Positions 27,302 through 35,863 of a stretch of 64,000 bases of DNA are shown here, in pieces. The notes below the pieces were generated by a model. The model made no database searches. It was not told where the DNA came from and worked only from the letters and a program-made list of their open reading frames with translations. Position numbers and translations under genes: made by a program. Each line of letters opens with the position of its first letter. The stretch's first letter is position 1. Source of the stretch: Streptomyces flaveolus (lineage in GTDB: Bacteria > Actinomycetota > Actinomycetes > Streptomycetales > Streptomycetaceae); contig NZ_BMRV01000005.1 of the NCBI RefSeq assembly GCF_014648815.1, positions 12,758 through 76,757 of the forward strand, read 5' to 3'.

Positions 27302-27616
27302 TCAGACGCCCCTGCGCGGTGCCGGCGGCAGCGCGGCCGGGACGTGGCGCATCGTCCCGGTGCCGTGCGGGCCGAGCTGGCCGACGCGCTGCCACGGCGA
27401 CTGCTGGCCGGGCCGGGTGCTGTGGGCGCCCAGGCCGTAGGCGCTGTAACCCCGGCCGCGGGACATGTTCCCGAACCCGGTGAACTCCAGCTCCTCCTCG
27501 CCGCTGCGATCCCCCGGCAGCGAGCGGAAGGACCTGACGTACTCGGCGTAGAGCGCGTCGTAGATCGGCGTGGCCGAGGGGCCACCGTGGCGGTGGGAGG
27601 AGTCGTATGCGTGCAC
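27302..27616 (-). CDS. Small conserved Streptomyces hypothetical protein
   Basis: A 104-residue protein with no domain I can name. The N-terminal half looks conserved and folded (TPIYDALYAEYVRSFRSLPGD, then an acidic SGEEELEFTGFGNMS); the C-terminal half is Gly/Pro/Gln-rich (GQQSPWQRVGQLGPHGTGTM). No signal peptide or membrane segment. GTG 27616 is the first start of the frame with a weak GGA upstream. It is convergent with der and shares its terminator. Coding potential is supported by codon third positions and by the abrupt adjacent terminator. Confidence 0.7.
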   Translation of the reverse strand: MHAYDSSHRHGGPSATPIYDALYAEYVRSFRSLPGDRSGEEELEFTGFGNMSRGRGYSAYGLGAHSTRPGQQSPWQRVGQLGPHGTGTMRHVPAALPPAPRRGV

Positions 27617-27681
27617 GTATGTCCAAACGACCCCGGGCCGGAAGGGATGCGGCCGGGAGGGCGGTCACCCGCGCTCGGTGA

Positions 27682-28464
27682 TCAGGTCCCTGCCAGGGGC
27701 AACGCGGCGGCGACCAGCTGTCCGTTGGCCGCCGCCTTGTCCAGCGCGTCGCGCAGCAGGTCCTCCCGGGGCTGCCGGCCGATCGTCCCGACCGGCGCCG
27801 CGAACATCAGCACCTGCTGCTGCTTGTTGGCCGCCGTGCGCCAGCCCTCGGTGACCTGGAGGGGCTGGTGCGCCTGCCACCAGGCGACCGGCCGTCCGCC
27901 GTTGGTCCCGGGCTGGAGCACCGCGTGCAGCTGGCCCATGGCGAGCAGCACCGACCAGCCGTGCAGCACGGTGGGGGCGGTGGACAGCGCGACGACCGGC
28001 ATGAAGCCCTGTTCGATCAGCAGCGGCAGGAAGTCGTCGCCGCGGCCGGTGGTGCCCGGCCGCACGATGGGGGCGGTCGGCTCGACCACGAGGGCCGGGT
28101 GCAGCTCGTCGGCGATCAGGACGAGTCCGCTGGTCACGCCCAGCACGGCCTGCTCGGCCGCGGCCGGCTGCGGCTGCGGGCGGGCGGAGTCGCCGGTGAT
28201 GGACTTCACGGCCCCCTGGAGCTGCTCCTCGGTGACCTTGACGACCTGTGAGGGCAGGCAGCCGGCGTGGGCGAAGGCGAGAACGGCGGTCTCGTCGCCG
28301 ACGAAGAGAACGGTGCTGGTGCGCTCCTGCTCGCAGTCGCCCGGAGTGCGGCAGGACGTGCAGTCGTAGCTGCCCGGGGCGGACTCCCCGGCGAGCAGGC
28401 GGTCGGCTTCTTCGTCGCCGATCTCGGCGCGTACGTCGTCGCTGACGTCGAGCATGCGCGGCAC
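27682..28464 (-). CDS. Conserved hypothetical protein with Cys motif
   Basis: A 260-residue soluble protein. An N-terminal CTSCRTPGDC motif near residue 32, with another Cys in FAHAGC, looks like a metal or redox site. The rest is alpha/beta (VLGVTSGLVLIADELHPALVVEPTAPIV, long motif around residues 110-137). No known enzyme signature is recognised. GTG 28464 is preferred because GAGGGAG lies six bases upstream; ATG 28455 is the next in-frame start, and the frame stays open to 28611. It reads in the same direction as the small gene at 27302 with a 65-base gap. Function unknown. Confidence 0.75.
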   Translation of the reverse strand: MPRMLDVSDDVRAEIGDEEADRLLAGESAPGSYDCTSCRTPGDCEQERTSTVLFVGDETAVLAFAHAGCLPSQVVKVTEEQLQGAVKSITGDSARPQPQPAAAEQAVLGVTSGLVLIADELHPALVVEPTAPIVRPGTTGRGDDFLPLLIEQGFMPVVALSTAPTVLHGWSVLLAMGQLHAVLQPGTNGGRPVAWWQAHQPLQVTEGWRTAANKQQQVLMFAAPVGTIGRQPREDLLRDALDKAAANGQLVAAALPLAGT

Positions 28465-28919
28465 GGGTGGCTCCCTCGGGATGCGGTGCGTGACCGGGCC
28501 GGGTGGCTCCCGGCCCGCGGTCCGGGTGGGTCCCCGGCTCATGCAGAAGACAACGGGCGATCCGCGGCGGGAGTCACGCCCCGAGACGAACGGAATCGAA
28601 CCGCCCGGCACCGGAGCCGGGCGGCCGCGACGACGCTCGGGTCGCCGTCAAGAGCCGTTGCTTGCAGGGGAGTTGCCGAGGAAGAGGGAGCCGAAGGTCG
28701 CTGCATCGGCAGGTCGACAAATCAGGAAATCAGCGAATGAACCGGGTGGCAGAAAAGAGTCGGCCCTCGGCATGTGCACCGCGCCCGGACCGGCGTGTCG
28801 CCGCATGTCGTGACCGCATCGCAATCGGACGCGGACAACCAGAAGAGTGGGTTCCGGGTCTGACCGGACGAGGAGAGAGACGGACGGACCCGGACAGACG
28901 CGGGGAGGAACCGCACCGC
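28465..28919. other. Gene-free divergent region
   Basis: About 455 bases between two divergent hypothetical genes. Several frames are open, but none has both a ribosome binding site and Streptomyces codon bias. GGGGAGG at 28902-28908 belongs to the next gene. Around 28590 the minus strand resembles a tRNA T-arm but no tRNA can be folded. The stretch around 28700-28850 is less GC-rich than its surroundings, as expected for promoters. Confidence 0.5.
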
Positions 28920-29738
28920 ATGACGTCGCAGACCCCGTCGGCCGCCCCGCTGCGCGCCGACTGCATCGCCGACTCCGCGGGCGGTCTGACCTTCGACGTC
29001 GCCGCGCACGACCCCATGGGCACGGCCCACCTGCTCCTGCGCCGCAGCGACGCCGATGCCGCCGAGGAGACCGTCGGCCTGCCGCTCGCCCCGGCCGCCG
29101 AGGGCCGGCTGCGCGCAGCGCTGCCCAGCAGCGTCTGTCTGCCCGAGGGCCGCTGGGACGCCTACGCGCGCATCTCCGACGGCGTTCCGCGGCGCCTGGT
29201 CCCCGGCGTCACCGACCTGCGCTCCCTCGCCGACCGCACCCCGAGCGGTCTGCTCGGCCACGTCGCCGTCCGCATCCCGTACGCCACCCGCCAGGGCAAC
29301 CTCACCGTCCGCAGCTGGCTGCGCGCACCCCACGCCGAGACGACCGAGCTGCACCTCGCGGACGACGGGCTGAGCGTACGGGGACGGGTCTACGGCACCC
29401 CTCTCACCGCCGGGGCCCACGCCGAGCTGCGAACCCGGCCCGGCGCGGGCGAGGACGGCGTGCGCCGGCTCGGCCTGACCGCCGACCGGGCGGAGTTCCG
29501 GCTCCGGATCGCCTACGACGCCCTCGCGCCGGGCCGGTGGGACCTGTGGCTGCGGCCCGCCGGGGAGCCGGGTCCCGCCGTGCGCGTCGCCCGGCTGCTG
29601 GACGACATCGCCGACAAGGAGCCCGTCCTGCTCTTCCCGCGCGTGCGCGTGGACACGCGGCGCGGCCCCGTGGAGGCCGGCCCCTGCTACACGGCGGACA
29701 ACGACCTGTCGGTGTCCGTCACCGCGCCGGCCGACTGA
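28920..29738 (+). CDS. Conserved hypothetical protein, duplicated beta-rich domain
   Basis: A 272-residue protein without a recognised family. It seems to contain two copies of a beta-sandwich-like unit of about 90 residues: the first runs from LTFDVAAHDPMGTAHLLLRR to LPEGRWDAYARISDG, the second from LSVRGRVYGTPLTAGAHAEL to LAPGRWDLWLRPAG. The shared GRWDxxxR end is the clearest sign. No signal peptide. ATG 28920 is supported by GGGGAGG 11 bases upstream. Similar beta domains occur in Streptomyces proteins linked to glycosyltransferases, but nothing here shows that link. Function unknown. Confidence 0.75.
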   Translation: MTSQTPSAAPLRADCIADSAGGLTFDVAAHDPMGTAHLLLRRSDADAAEETVGLPLAPAAEGRLRAALPSSVCLPEGRWDAYARISDGVPRRLVPGVTDLRSLADRTPSGLLGHVAVRIPYATRQGNLTVRSWLRAPHAETTELHLADDGLSVRGRVYGTPLTAGAHAELRTRPGAGEDGVRRLGLTADRAEFRLRIAYDALAPGRWDLWLRPAGEPGPAVRVARLLDDIADKEPVLLFPRVRVDTRRGPVEAGPCYTADNDLSVSVTAPAD

Positions 29739-29784
29739 CGATCGCGGACACGGGCTGTCCGCGACCACTGGCAGACTCGCCCGC

Positions 29785-30780
29785 ATGCTCGAGACCTCGG
29801 CACGACTGCTGCGCCTGCTCTCCCTCCTCCAGGCCCACCGTGAGTGGTCCGGCACCGCCCTGGCCGACCGGCTCGGCGTCTCCCCGCGCACCGTGCGCCG
29901 GGACGTGGACCGGCTGCGCGAGCTCGGCTACCCGGTCAACGCCAGCCCCGGCACCGGCGGCGGCTACCAGCTGGGCGCGGGTGCCGAGCTGCCGCCGCTG
30001 CTCCTGGACGACGACGAGGCGGTCGCGGTCGCCGTCGGGCTGCGCACGGCCGCCGGACAGGGCATCGAGGGCATCGACGAGACCTCCGTGCGCGCCCTCG
30101 CCAAGCTGGAACAGGTGCTGCCGGACCGGCTGCGCCGCCGCGTGGGCGCCCTCAACGCCTTCACCGTGCCGATGCTGCGCGGCCCGCTGCCCTCCGCGGT
30201 GGACCCGGCCGTCCTCACCGAGCTGGCGCATCTGTGCCGGGACGGCGAACGGCTGCGCTTCGCGTACCGGGGTCACGACGGCGCCGAGACCCGCCGTGCC
30301 GTCGAGCCGTACCGGCTCGTGTGTTCCGAGCGGCGCTGGTACCTGGTCGCCTTCGACCTGGACCGCGCGGACTGGCGCACGTTCCGGGTGGACCGCATCA
30401 CCCCGAAGCCGCCGCACGGCCCCCGCTTCACCCCGCGTGAGCCGCCCGCCGACGACCTGGCCGCGTACGTCTCCGAGGGAGTCTCCACGCGTGTGTACGC
30501 CGCGCGGGCGGTCGTACGGCTGCTGGTGCCCCTGGAGCAGGCCGCGGAGCGGATCTCACCGACCGTCGGGGTGCTGGAGGCGGAGGGCGAGGACAGCTGC
30601 GTCCTGCGCACCGGCGCGGCGAGCCTGGACGTCATGGTGGTGCACCTGATGATGACGGGCTTCGACTTCGAGGTGCTGGAGCCCGCCGGGCTGACCGAGG
30701 TGATGAGGGCGGCCCACGACCGGCTCGGGCGCTCCCTCGCCCGGTCCACGGCGTCCGCGCCGGGCACGGGGAACATGTGA
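29785..30780 (+). CDS. WYL-domain transcriptional regulator
   Basis: A 331-residue regulator with an N-terminal HTH_11-type winged helix (ALADRLGVSPRTVRRDVDRLRELG, long motif at about 25-48) and a WYL domain whose signature is RLVCSERRWYLVAFDLDR near 178, followed by a WCX-like C-terminal domain. WYL domains bind ligands, often nucleic-acid or cyclic nucleotide signals. ATG 29785 is the natural start. The gene is alone between the duplicated-domain hypothetical and a 311-base intergenic region, so its target is not evident. Confidence 0.92.
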   Translation: MLETSARLLRLLSLLQAHREWSGTALADRLGVSPRTVRRDVDRLRELGYPVNASPGTGGGYQLGAGAELPPLLLDDDEAVAVAVGLRTAAGQGIEGIDETSVRALAKLEQVLPDRLRRRVGALNAFTVPMLRGPLPSAVDPAVLTELAHLCRDGERLRFAYRGHDGAETRRAVEPYRLVCSERRWYLVAFDLDRADWRTFRVDRITPKPPHGPRFTPREPPADDLAAYVSEGVSTRVYAARAVVRLLVPLEQAAERISPTVGVLEAEGEDSCVLRTGAASLDVMVVHLMMTGFDFEVLEPAGLTEVMRAAHDRLGRSLARSTASAPGTGNM

Positions 30781-31091
30781 GCAAAGGGTGTGTTTCCTGT
30801 GTCGATATCCGATCGCCGCATGTCCGTTCCGGCTCGCCCGAAAGAAAGAGAACGCAGTCGCCGGGGCGCTTCGGCTTCTTTTTCCGTTCGCATATTCGAG
30901 GGGTCGGAGCGTCGCACGGGAATTGCCCGGCCGCGCTCACAGAAGCTGTTGGGAAGCGTCCATCCGGGTGACGGAGTTCGACCAAAACGCACCCCGTGGT
31001 CCTGTGACAGAAATGTGACCGTAGGGGCCTGTGTGGCTCCTGATACGGGCCTGGGCTTCCCCGCCCGTGGGGCAGGGCATAGCGTGGTGAC
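30781..31091. other. Gene-free region before the I78 gene
   Basis: A 311-base stretch with lower G+C (for example 30840-30900 contains AAAGAAAGAGAACG and TTCTTTTTCCG). No convincing gene. A direct TGTGAC repeat lies near 31001-31017. The 3' end holds the candidate -10 box of the I78 gene, listed separately. Confidence 0.5.
31080..31085 (+). promoter_or_regulatory. Candidate -10 box for a leaderless I78 transcript
   Basis: TAGCGT ends six bases before ATG 31092, so transcription would begin at or next to the start codon. No ribosome binding site is present in those bases, which agrees with leaderless translation. Confidence 0.45.
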
Positions 31092-31307
31092 ATGCCACCG
31101 ATTCCGACACCCCCCACCGAACCCCAGGACAGTCCGGACGCCTACGTGGGCCTCGATTCCGGTGCGGCCGAACGGCTCGCGCGCGAGCGGGGCTGGTCGA
31201 CGGTGCGGTCGCTGGCGCCCGGGACCGTCATCACCATGGAGTACCGCGTGGGCCGGCTCAACTTCGAGGTGAAGGACGGCCGCGTGGCCCGCGCCTGGAA
31301 GGGCTGA
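31092..31307 (+). CDS. I78-family peptidase inhibitor-like protein
   Basis: A 71-residue protein matching the Inhibitor_I78 pattern: DAYVGLDSGAAERLARERGW, then TVRSLAPGTVITMEY and RLNFEVKDGRVARAWKG. Founding members inhibit serine proteases such as subtilisin and elastase. This copy lacks a signal peptide, so it would act in the cytoplasm and its inhibitory role is unproved. No ribosome binding site lies before the ATG; a -10 box six bases upstream suggests a leaderless mRNA. A hairpin terminator follows at 31315. Confidence 0.85.
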   Translation: MPPIPTPPTEPQDSPDAYVGLDSGAAERLARERGWSTVRSLAPGTVITMEYRVGRLNFEVKDGRVARAWKG

Positions 31308-31314
31308 CACACGC

Positions 31315-31355
31315 CGACGGCCCCGGCCCTCCTGTGCGGAGAGCCGGGGCCGTCG
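31315..31355. terminator. Bidirectional terminator between I78 and PAP2 genes
   Basis: A 13-bp perfect stem (CGACGGCCCCGGC at 31315-31327 against 31343-31355) with a 15-base loop, between two convergent genes. Confidence 0.75.
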
Positions 31356-31407
31356 TGCTGCGGGGGAGAGGCTGTGCGTACCGGCCCCCGCGGGCCCGTG
31401 GGGGTGG

Positions 31408-32427
31408 TCAGCCGCCGGACAGGGGCCGTGCCGCCGGGGCCGTGCTGCGCGGATGCCGGTCGGAGTGCGGCGGGCGGCGGCTGCCCGCCGGGGTGACCGG
31501 CGTGCGGTCCGAGCGGGCCGTGTGCGGGCCCGGGGCCAGGTACGCCGGGGCCCGGGTGGTGCGGGGCGCCGCGACCGGCTCGCGCGCCGGGGCCTCCTCC
31601 CGGCCGGGCACGGGGTGCGCGAGCACCACGGGAGCGGCGACCGGCTCCTTCGCCGGCCGCGTACGGCCGCGCCGGGCGGACCACCGGTCCCGCAGGCCGA
31701 GGATCGCGGCCTCGGTGCGCCCGATCAGCGGCTCGAACCACGGCAGCGCCAGCAGGATCAGCAGTCCCGCCGTCCAGCCGAGGAGCACGTCGCTGAGCCA
31801 GTGCGTACCGAGGTAGACGGTGGACATCCCGACCCCGAGGGAGGTGACCGCCGACAGTGCCGACAGCCAGCGCCGCGCCCTCGGCGTCGATGCCAGATAG
31901 GCCAGGATTCCCCAGGTGACCACGGCGTTCGCGGTGTGACCGCTCGGAAATATATCGCCGCCGAGCCACATCTCGTTCGCGCCGACCGTGGTCGCGTAGT
32001 GCGGCCCCAGCCGGCCCATGCCGATCTTGGCGGCACCGACGGTGACGTTGAGCAGCAGCAGGGAGGCGCCGAGCGCGAGCAGCGGCCGCAGGGTGTGCTG
32101 GCGCCAGGACCGCCAGCCGAGCCAGGCCGCGACCATCACCGCCGTGGGGCCGCGCTGGCCGAGGACCACGTAGTAGTCGACGAACGCGTGGATCTCGGGC
32201 CACTGCTGGTAGGGCCGGAAGAACATGACCTGCCAGTCGAGCCGGACCAGCCACGAGGTGATCAGCACGGCCCACACGATCGCGATATAGAACGCGAGGG
32301 TGCCGGAGAACAGCGCGATGCGGTGCCGGCTCATCACCGGCACATCTAGGTGGGCCGGTCGTTCCGGCTCCCGGTCGAGTCTCGCGAACACCCGGTCCAG
32401 ACGGGTGAGGTTCCGTTCGGTACGCAC
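31408..32427 (-). CDS. PAP2-family membrane phosphatase
   Basis: A 339-residue integral membrane protein with about six helices and a basic, Pro-rich cytoplasmic tail of roughly 100 residues. The phosphatase motifs are KIGMGRLGPH, FPSGHTAN (PSGH with catalytic His) and STVYLGTHWLSDVLLG (second His and Asp). Family members dephosphorylate phosphatidate, undecaprenyl pyrophosphate or related lipid phosphates at the outer face. GTG 32427 (MRTERNLTRLDRVF) is chosen over upstream frame because family-like sequence begins there; no clear ribosome binding site precedes it. The mannosyltransferase gene lies upstream on the same strand after a 236-base gap. Confidence 0.85.
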   Translation of the reverse strand: MRTERNLTRLDRVFARLDREPERPAHLDVPVMSRHRIALFSGTLAFYIAIVWAVLITSWLVRLDWQVMFFRPYQQWPEIHAFVDYYVVLGQRGPTAVMVAAWLGWRSWRQHTLRPLLALGASLLLLNVTVGAAKIGMGRLGPHYATTVGANEMWLGGDIFPSGHTANAVVTWGILAYLASTPRARRWLSALSAVTSLGVGMSTVYLGTHWLSDVLLGWTAGLLILLALPWFEPLIGRTEAAILGLRDRWSARRGRTRPAKEPVAAPVVLAHPVPGREEAPAREPVAAPRTTRAPAYLAPGPHTARSDRTPVTPAGSRRPPHSDRHPRSTAPAARPLSGG

Positions 32428-32663
32428 CCAATCGACGTTACAGCGAGTGAGGAGTGATCCTTGCCGAAACAACGGCTTTGTGATGACGATGTGATGTGGG
32501 ATTCCTCTCAGGAGTGGTCTTTTCCCGAGGAATCCGCAATCCGGCCCCGCTGTGGGCTTCAATTCCTTTGATCGGCCCGGTCGACGGTTTTATCGTGCTT
32601 ATGAATTCGTTAACCGAATGCTGGTACGCAATTTCCCCGGCGCTCATCGGACGAACGGGGCGG

Positions 32664-33854
32664 TCAGGGCGGACCGGAGCCGTTCAGCCAGAACGCCCCG
32701 TACCCGGCCGAGACGACGGCGACCCCCGCGACCACCAGCGCCGACCTGGAGCTTCGCAGCCTGGCCAGGGCCAGGGCGAGCGGCAGCAGCAGGGGGAAGG
32801 CGGGCAGCAGCAGCCGGGGCTTCGAGCCGAAGTAGCTCGACGCGCACAGGGCGAGCGCCGTGACGATCCCCGAGTACACCAGCAGCGCGAGCGGCTGGCG
32901 CTGCCGTACACAGACGACGTACAGCCACAGCACGAGGGCGACCCCGGCGATCAGCCCGACGCCCGCCAGGGCCGACGGGAACGACGTGAGTTTCCCGCCG
33001 ACGAACCGGGCGAAGGACACGCCGCCGTCGAAGCCGTTGCGCCAGCCCGCCTGGACGTCGAGATAGCCGAGCGGGCCCTGACCGGTGCGGTGGCCGACCC
33101 ACAGCACGTAGCCGGCGGCGCCCAGGGGCGCGAGGAGCATGCCGAGCACGCGCCGCACGCCCTCGGTGGGGGCGCGCTCCGGAGAAAGGGCGCCGCGCAC
33201 GGCGGTGCCGCTCCTGCTTCGCCCGAATGCCGCGATCGCGGCCACCCACACCGCCGCCGTCACCGCGAGCCCCACCGGCCGAGTCAGCCCGGCCAGCGCG
33301 GCCAGCGCCCCCGCCGTCACCCAGCGCCCGGTCAGCACCGCGTACAGCGACCAGGCGGCGAGCGCGGTGAACAGTGACTCGCTGTACGCCATCGACTGCA
33401 CGATCCCCACCGGCAGCACGGCCCACAGCACCGCCGCGCACACCCCCGCCCGGCGGCCGTACACATGATCCGCCACCGCGAAGATCCCCCAGGCCGCGGC
33501 GAGCGAGGCGAGCAGACTCACCACGAAGCCCGCGTCGGCGTACGACAGCGGACCCGCGGCCGCGCCCAGCCGCTCCAGCCAGGGGAGCAGGGGGAAGAAG
33601 GCCAGGTCGGAGTGGATGTCGCCGTTGGGTAGGCGCACCTCGTAGCCGTATCCCCCCTCGGCGACCCTGGAGTACCAGAGAGAGTCCCAGCGGGCGGTCA
33701 GCAGGGTGTACGCGCTCTTGTCGCGCGCGGCGCTCCACAGGGCCAGGACGAGCAGGCCCAGGGCGCGGACGGCCGCGTAGCCGAGGAGCGCCGGGGCGGC
33801 CCGGCGCAGGGCTCCGGGGCGGCCCGCCACCACGCGCGTTTCAAGATCGGTCAC
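32664..33854 (-). CDS. PIG-V-like membrane mannosyltransferase
   Basis: A 396-residue polytopic protein with about ten membrane segments. It carries the PIG-V/GT-C signature RWDSLWYSRVAEGGYGYE near residue 52, an acidic-site segment in the first luminal loop, and AYSESLFTALAAWSLYA near 155. Such enzymes transfer mannose from polyprenyl-phosphate-mannose, here probably for protein O-mannosylation or lipoglycan synthesis outside the membrane. GTG 33854 is chosen. A GATAAT -10 box ends seven bases before it and there is no Shine-Dalgarno sequence, which suggests a leaderless mRNA; the frame also stays open to 33953. Confidence 0.85.
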   Translation of the reverse strand: MTDLETRVVAGRPGALRRAAPALLGYAAVRALGLLVLALWSAARDKSAYTLLTARWDSLWYSRVAEGGYGYEVRLPNGDIHSDLAFFPLLPWLERLGAAAGPLSYADAGFVVSLLASLAAAWGIFAVADHVYGRRAGVCAAVLWAVLPVGIVQSMAYSESLFTALAAWSLYAVLTGRWVTAGALAALAGLTRPVGLAVTAAVWVAAIAAFGRSRSGTAVRGALSPERAPTEGVRRVLGMLLAPLGAAGYVLWVGHRTGQGPLGYLDVQAGWRNGFDGGVSFARFVGGKLTSFPSALAGVGLIAGVALVLWLYVVCVRQRQPLALLVYSGIVTALALCASSYFGSKPRLLLPAFPLLLPLALALARLRSSRSALVVAGVAVVSAGYGAFWLNGSGPP

Positions 33855-33861
33855 GGGCCCG

Positions 33862-33867
33862 ATTATC
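33862..33867 (-). promoter_or_regulatory. Candidate -10 box for leaderless mannosyltransferase mRNA
   Basis: On the minus strand GATAAT is followed by CGGGCCC and then GTG 33854, so the start codon is at the expected transcription start. No clear -35 box was found. Confidence 0.45.
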
Positions 33868-33989
33868 CGCTGGGCACCCGGCGGGGCGGCCGGCCGGGGG
33901 CGGCGACCCCGCCGGTGCCCGGCAGGCGCGGTGGCGCACACCACACAGGTCACCCGGGATGTGTGAGCTCGACCACGCGGGTGTGCGAC

Positions 33990-34011
33990 GGACTCGCGTA
34001 CGCTGGCGAGT
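33990..34011. promoter_or_regulatory. Candidate operator over the MFS gene promoter
   Basis: GACTCGC at 33990-33996 is the exact inverse of GCGAGTC at 34005-34011, with eight bases between that include TACGCT (33998-34003), a possible -10 box. This would place a repressor directly on the promoter of the exporter gene. No regulator gene is adjacent. Confidence 0.4.
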
Positions 34012-34125
34012 CACTCGCGTTCCGTTGCACGGCCCGGAGGCCCCGCTCCTCTCCGGCCGAGCCGCCGGGGAGTCCCCACCCCGCGCAGCCCGCCGGACGC
34101 GAGGGAACATCTTGGAGGTACGTGC

Positions 34126-35730
34126 ATGTCCGGGACGACCACGGCTGCCGCCACGCTGCGCCGCCGGGCTGCCGGGGCCGGCGCCAACCGCTGGGTGGTC
34201 CTCGTGGTCCTCTGCGTCAGCCTGCTGCTCGTCGCCGTCGACGCCACCGTCCTGCACGTGGCGGTCCCCGCCGTCACGGAGGACCTGAGGCCCGGCGCGA
34301 TCGAACTGCTCTGGATCGTCGACGTCTATCCCCTCGTCTGCGCCTCGCTGCTGATCCTCTTCGGCACGCTGGGCGACCGGGTCGGCCGCAGACGGATCCT
34401 GCTCCTCGGGTACGCCCTCTTCGGTGTCGCCTCCGCGCTGGCGGCCCTCGCCGAGGGCGCCCAGGTCCTGATCGCGGCCCGGGCGCTGCTCGGCGTCGGC
34501 GGCGCGATGATCATGCCGGCGACGCTGTCGATCCTGCGCCAGGTCTTCCCCGACCGGCGGGAGAGGGCGCTGGCCATAGGCATCTGGAGCGCCGTGGCCG
34601 CGGTGGGCGCGGCGGTCGGGCCGCTGCTCGGCGGCTTCCTGCTGGAGCACTTCTGGTGGGGCTCGGTGTTCCTCGTCAACATTCCGCTGATGCTGGTCAG
34701 CCTGCCGATGGGGCGTCTGCTGCTGCCCGAGTCGAAGGGCGACGGCACCGGGCCCTGGGACGTCGTCGGCGCGCTGATGGCGGCGGCCGGGCTGTTCGGG
34801 GTCGTCCTGGGCGTGAAGCGGCTCGGCGGCGGTGAGCCGGTGGCGAGCCTGCTCACCGTGGTGCCGCTGGTGGTGGGCGCGGCCCTGCTGACCGGCTTCG
34901 TACGGCGGCAGCGGCGCCGGACGCATCCGCTGGTGGACCTGCGGATGTTCCGGCGGCCGGCGTTCAGTACGTCGGTGGGCTGCATCGTGCTGGCCATGCT
35001 GGCGCTGGTGGGGCTGGAGCTGATCGCGGCCCAGTACTTGCAGCTGGTGCTCGGGCTGTCACCGCTGGAGACCGGGCTGCGGCTGCTGCCGCTGACCTTC
35101 GCGGCGATGGCGGCGGGCCTGGCGGGCGCGCGTCTGCTGCGGCGGTTCGGGCCGCGCCGGATGGTGTGCGCCGGGTTCTGTCTGACGGCGGTGGCGGTGG
35201 TCCTGCTGACGGCGATGGGCCGGGCGGACAACTGTGCGCTGATGCTGTCCGGGTTCGTGCTGCTCGGCTTCGGTCTGGAGACGACGCTGTTCGGGGCGTA
35301 CGAGTCGATGCTGAGCGAGGCGCCGCAGGAGCAGTCCGGCGGGGCGGCGGCGATCGGCGAGACGTCGTACCAGCTGGGCGCCGGGATCGGGATCGCGCTG
35401 CTGGGCACTGTGATGAACGCGGCGTACGCGCCCGGACTGACCGGGGGTGTCGCCGGGGTGCCGGCGTCGGCGTCGGTGGCGGCGGGGCATTCGCTGGGGG
35501 AGGCGTACGAGGTTGCTGCGCAGCTGGGGGGACCTGCGGGGTTCGCCTTGCGGCGGGCTGCGGGTGATGCGTTCGTGCATGGGCTGCATGTGACGTTGCT
35601 GGTGAGCGCGGGGTTGTTGTTGCTGGGGGCGGTGATGGCGTTGCGGTTGCCGCGGGTGATGCAGTGCGAGGGGGAGGCGGTGACGGTGCCCGCGCCTCGG
35701 GACGCCGTGGAGTCACGCGTCTCGGTGTGA
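34126..35730 (+). CDS. MFS drug exporter, DHA2 (14-TMS) family
   Basis: A 534-residue proton-driven exporter with about 14 helices. Motif A is LGDRVGRRRILL near residue 84, motif C-like sequence AVGAAVGPLLGGFLLE is near 160, and the first helix has the DHA2 signature VDATVLHVAVPAVTEDL. Family members export cationic dyes, antibiotics or metabolites. ATG 34126 follows GGAGG by seven bases. The last 110 codons use TTG and T-ending codons far more than the rest of the gene. A palindrome overlapping a possible -10 box upstream suggests repression. Confidence 0.92.
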   Translation: MSGTTTAAATLRRRAAGAGANRWVVLVVLCVSLLLVAVDATVLHVAVPAVTEDLRPGAIELLWIVDVYPLVCASLLILFGTLGDRVGRRRILLLGYALFGVASALAALAEGAQVLIAARALLGVGGAMIMPATLSILRQVFPDRRERALAIGIWSAVAAVGAAVGPLLGGFLLEHFWWGSVFLVNIPLMLVSLPMGRLLLPESKGDGTGPWDVVGALMAAAGLFGVVLGVKRLGGGEPVASLLTVVPLVVGAALLTGFVRRQRRRTHPLVDLRMFRRPAFSTSVGCIVLAMLALVGLELIAAQYLQLVLGLSPLETGLRLLPLTFAAMAAGLAGARLLRRFGPRRMVCAGFCLTAVAVVLLTAMGRADNCALMLSGFVLLGFGLETTLFGAYESMLSEAPQEQSGGAAAIGETSYQLGAGIGIALLGTVMNAAYAPGLTGGVAGVPASASVAAGHSLGEAYEVAAQLGGPAGFALRRAAGDAFVHGLHVTLLVSAGLLLLGAVMALRLPRVMQCEGEAVTVPAPRDAVESRVSV

Positions 35731-35824
35731 CCGGCTGAAGGGGCACTGGCCGCGGGCGATGCGTGGGTGGGTGAGCATGGTGGACGTAGGAGGCGGCGCG
35801 TCGTAACGTCGGCATGCGACCGTG

Positions 35825-35839
35825 ACTAGCAGTGCTAGT
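35825..35839. promoter_or_regulatory. Candidate operator upstream of the acyl-CoA dehydrogenase gene
   Basis: A perfect 15-bp palindrome with one central base, ACTAGCA-G-TGCTAGT, ending 24 bases before ATG 35864. It overlaps TAGTTT (35836-35841), a possible -10 box. The form suits a TetR-type repressor of fatty or amino acid catabolism, but no such regulator is encoded in the window. Confidence 0.55.
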
Positions 35840-35863
35840 TTTATCTGCCCCGGAGGGTGTCCC

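Noticed and set aside
28575-28665. tRNA-like T-arm (GGTTCGATTCC) on the minus strand
   Set aside because: A five-pair T-arm can be drawn, but no matching seven-pair acceptor, D-arm or anticodon arm was found upstream, so it is not a tRNA gene.
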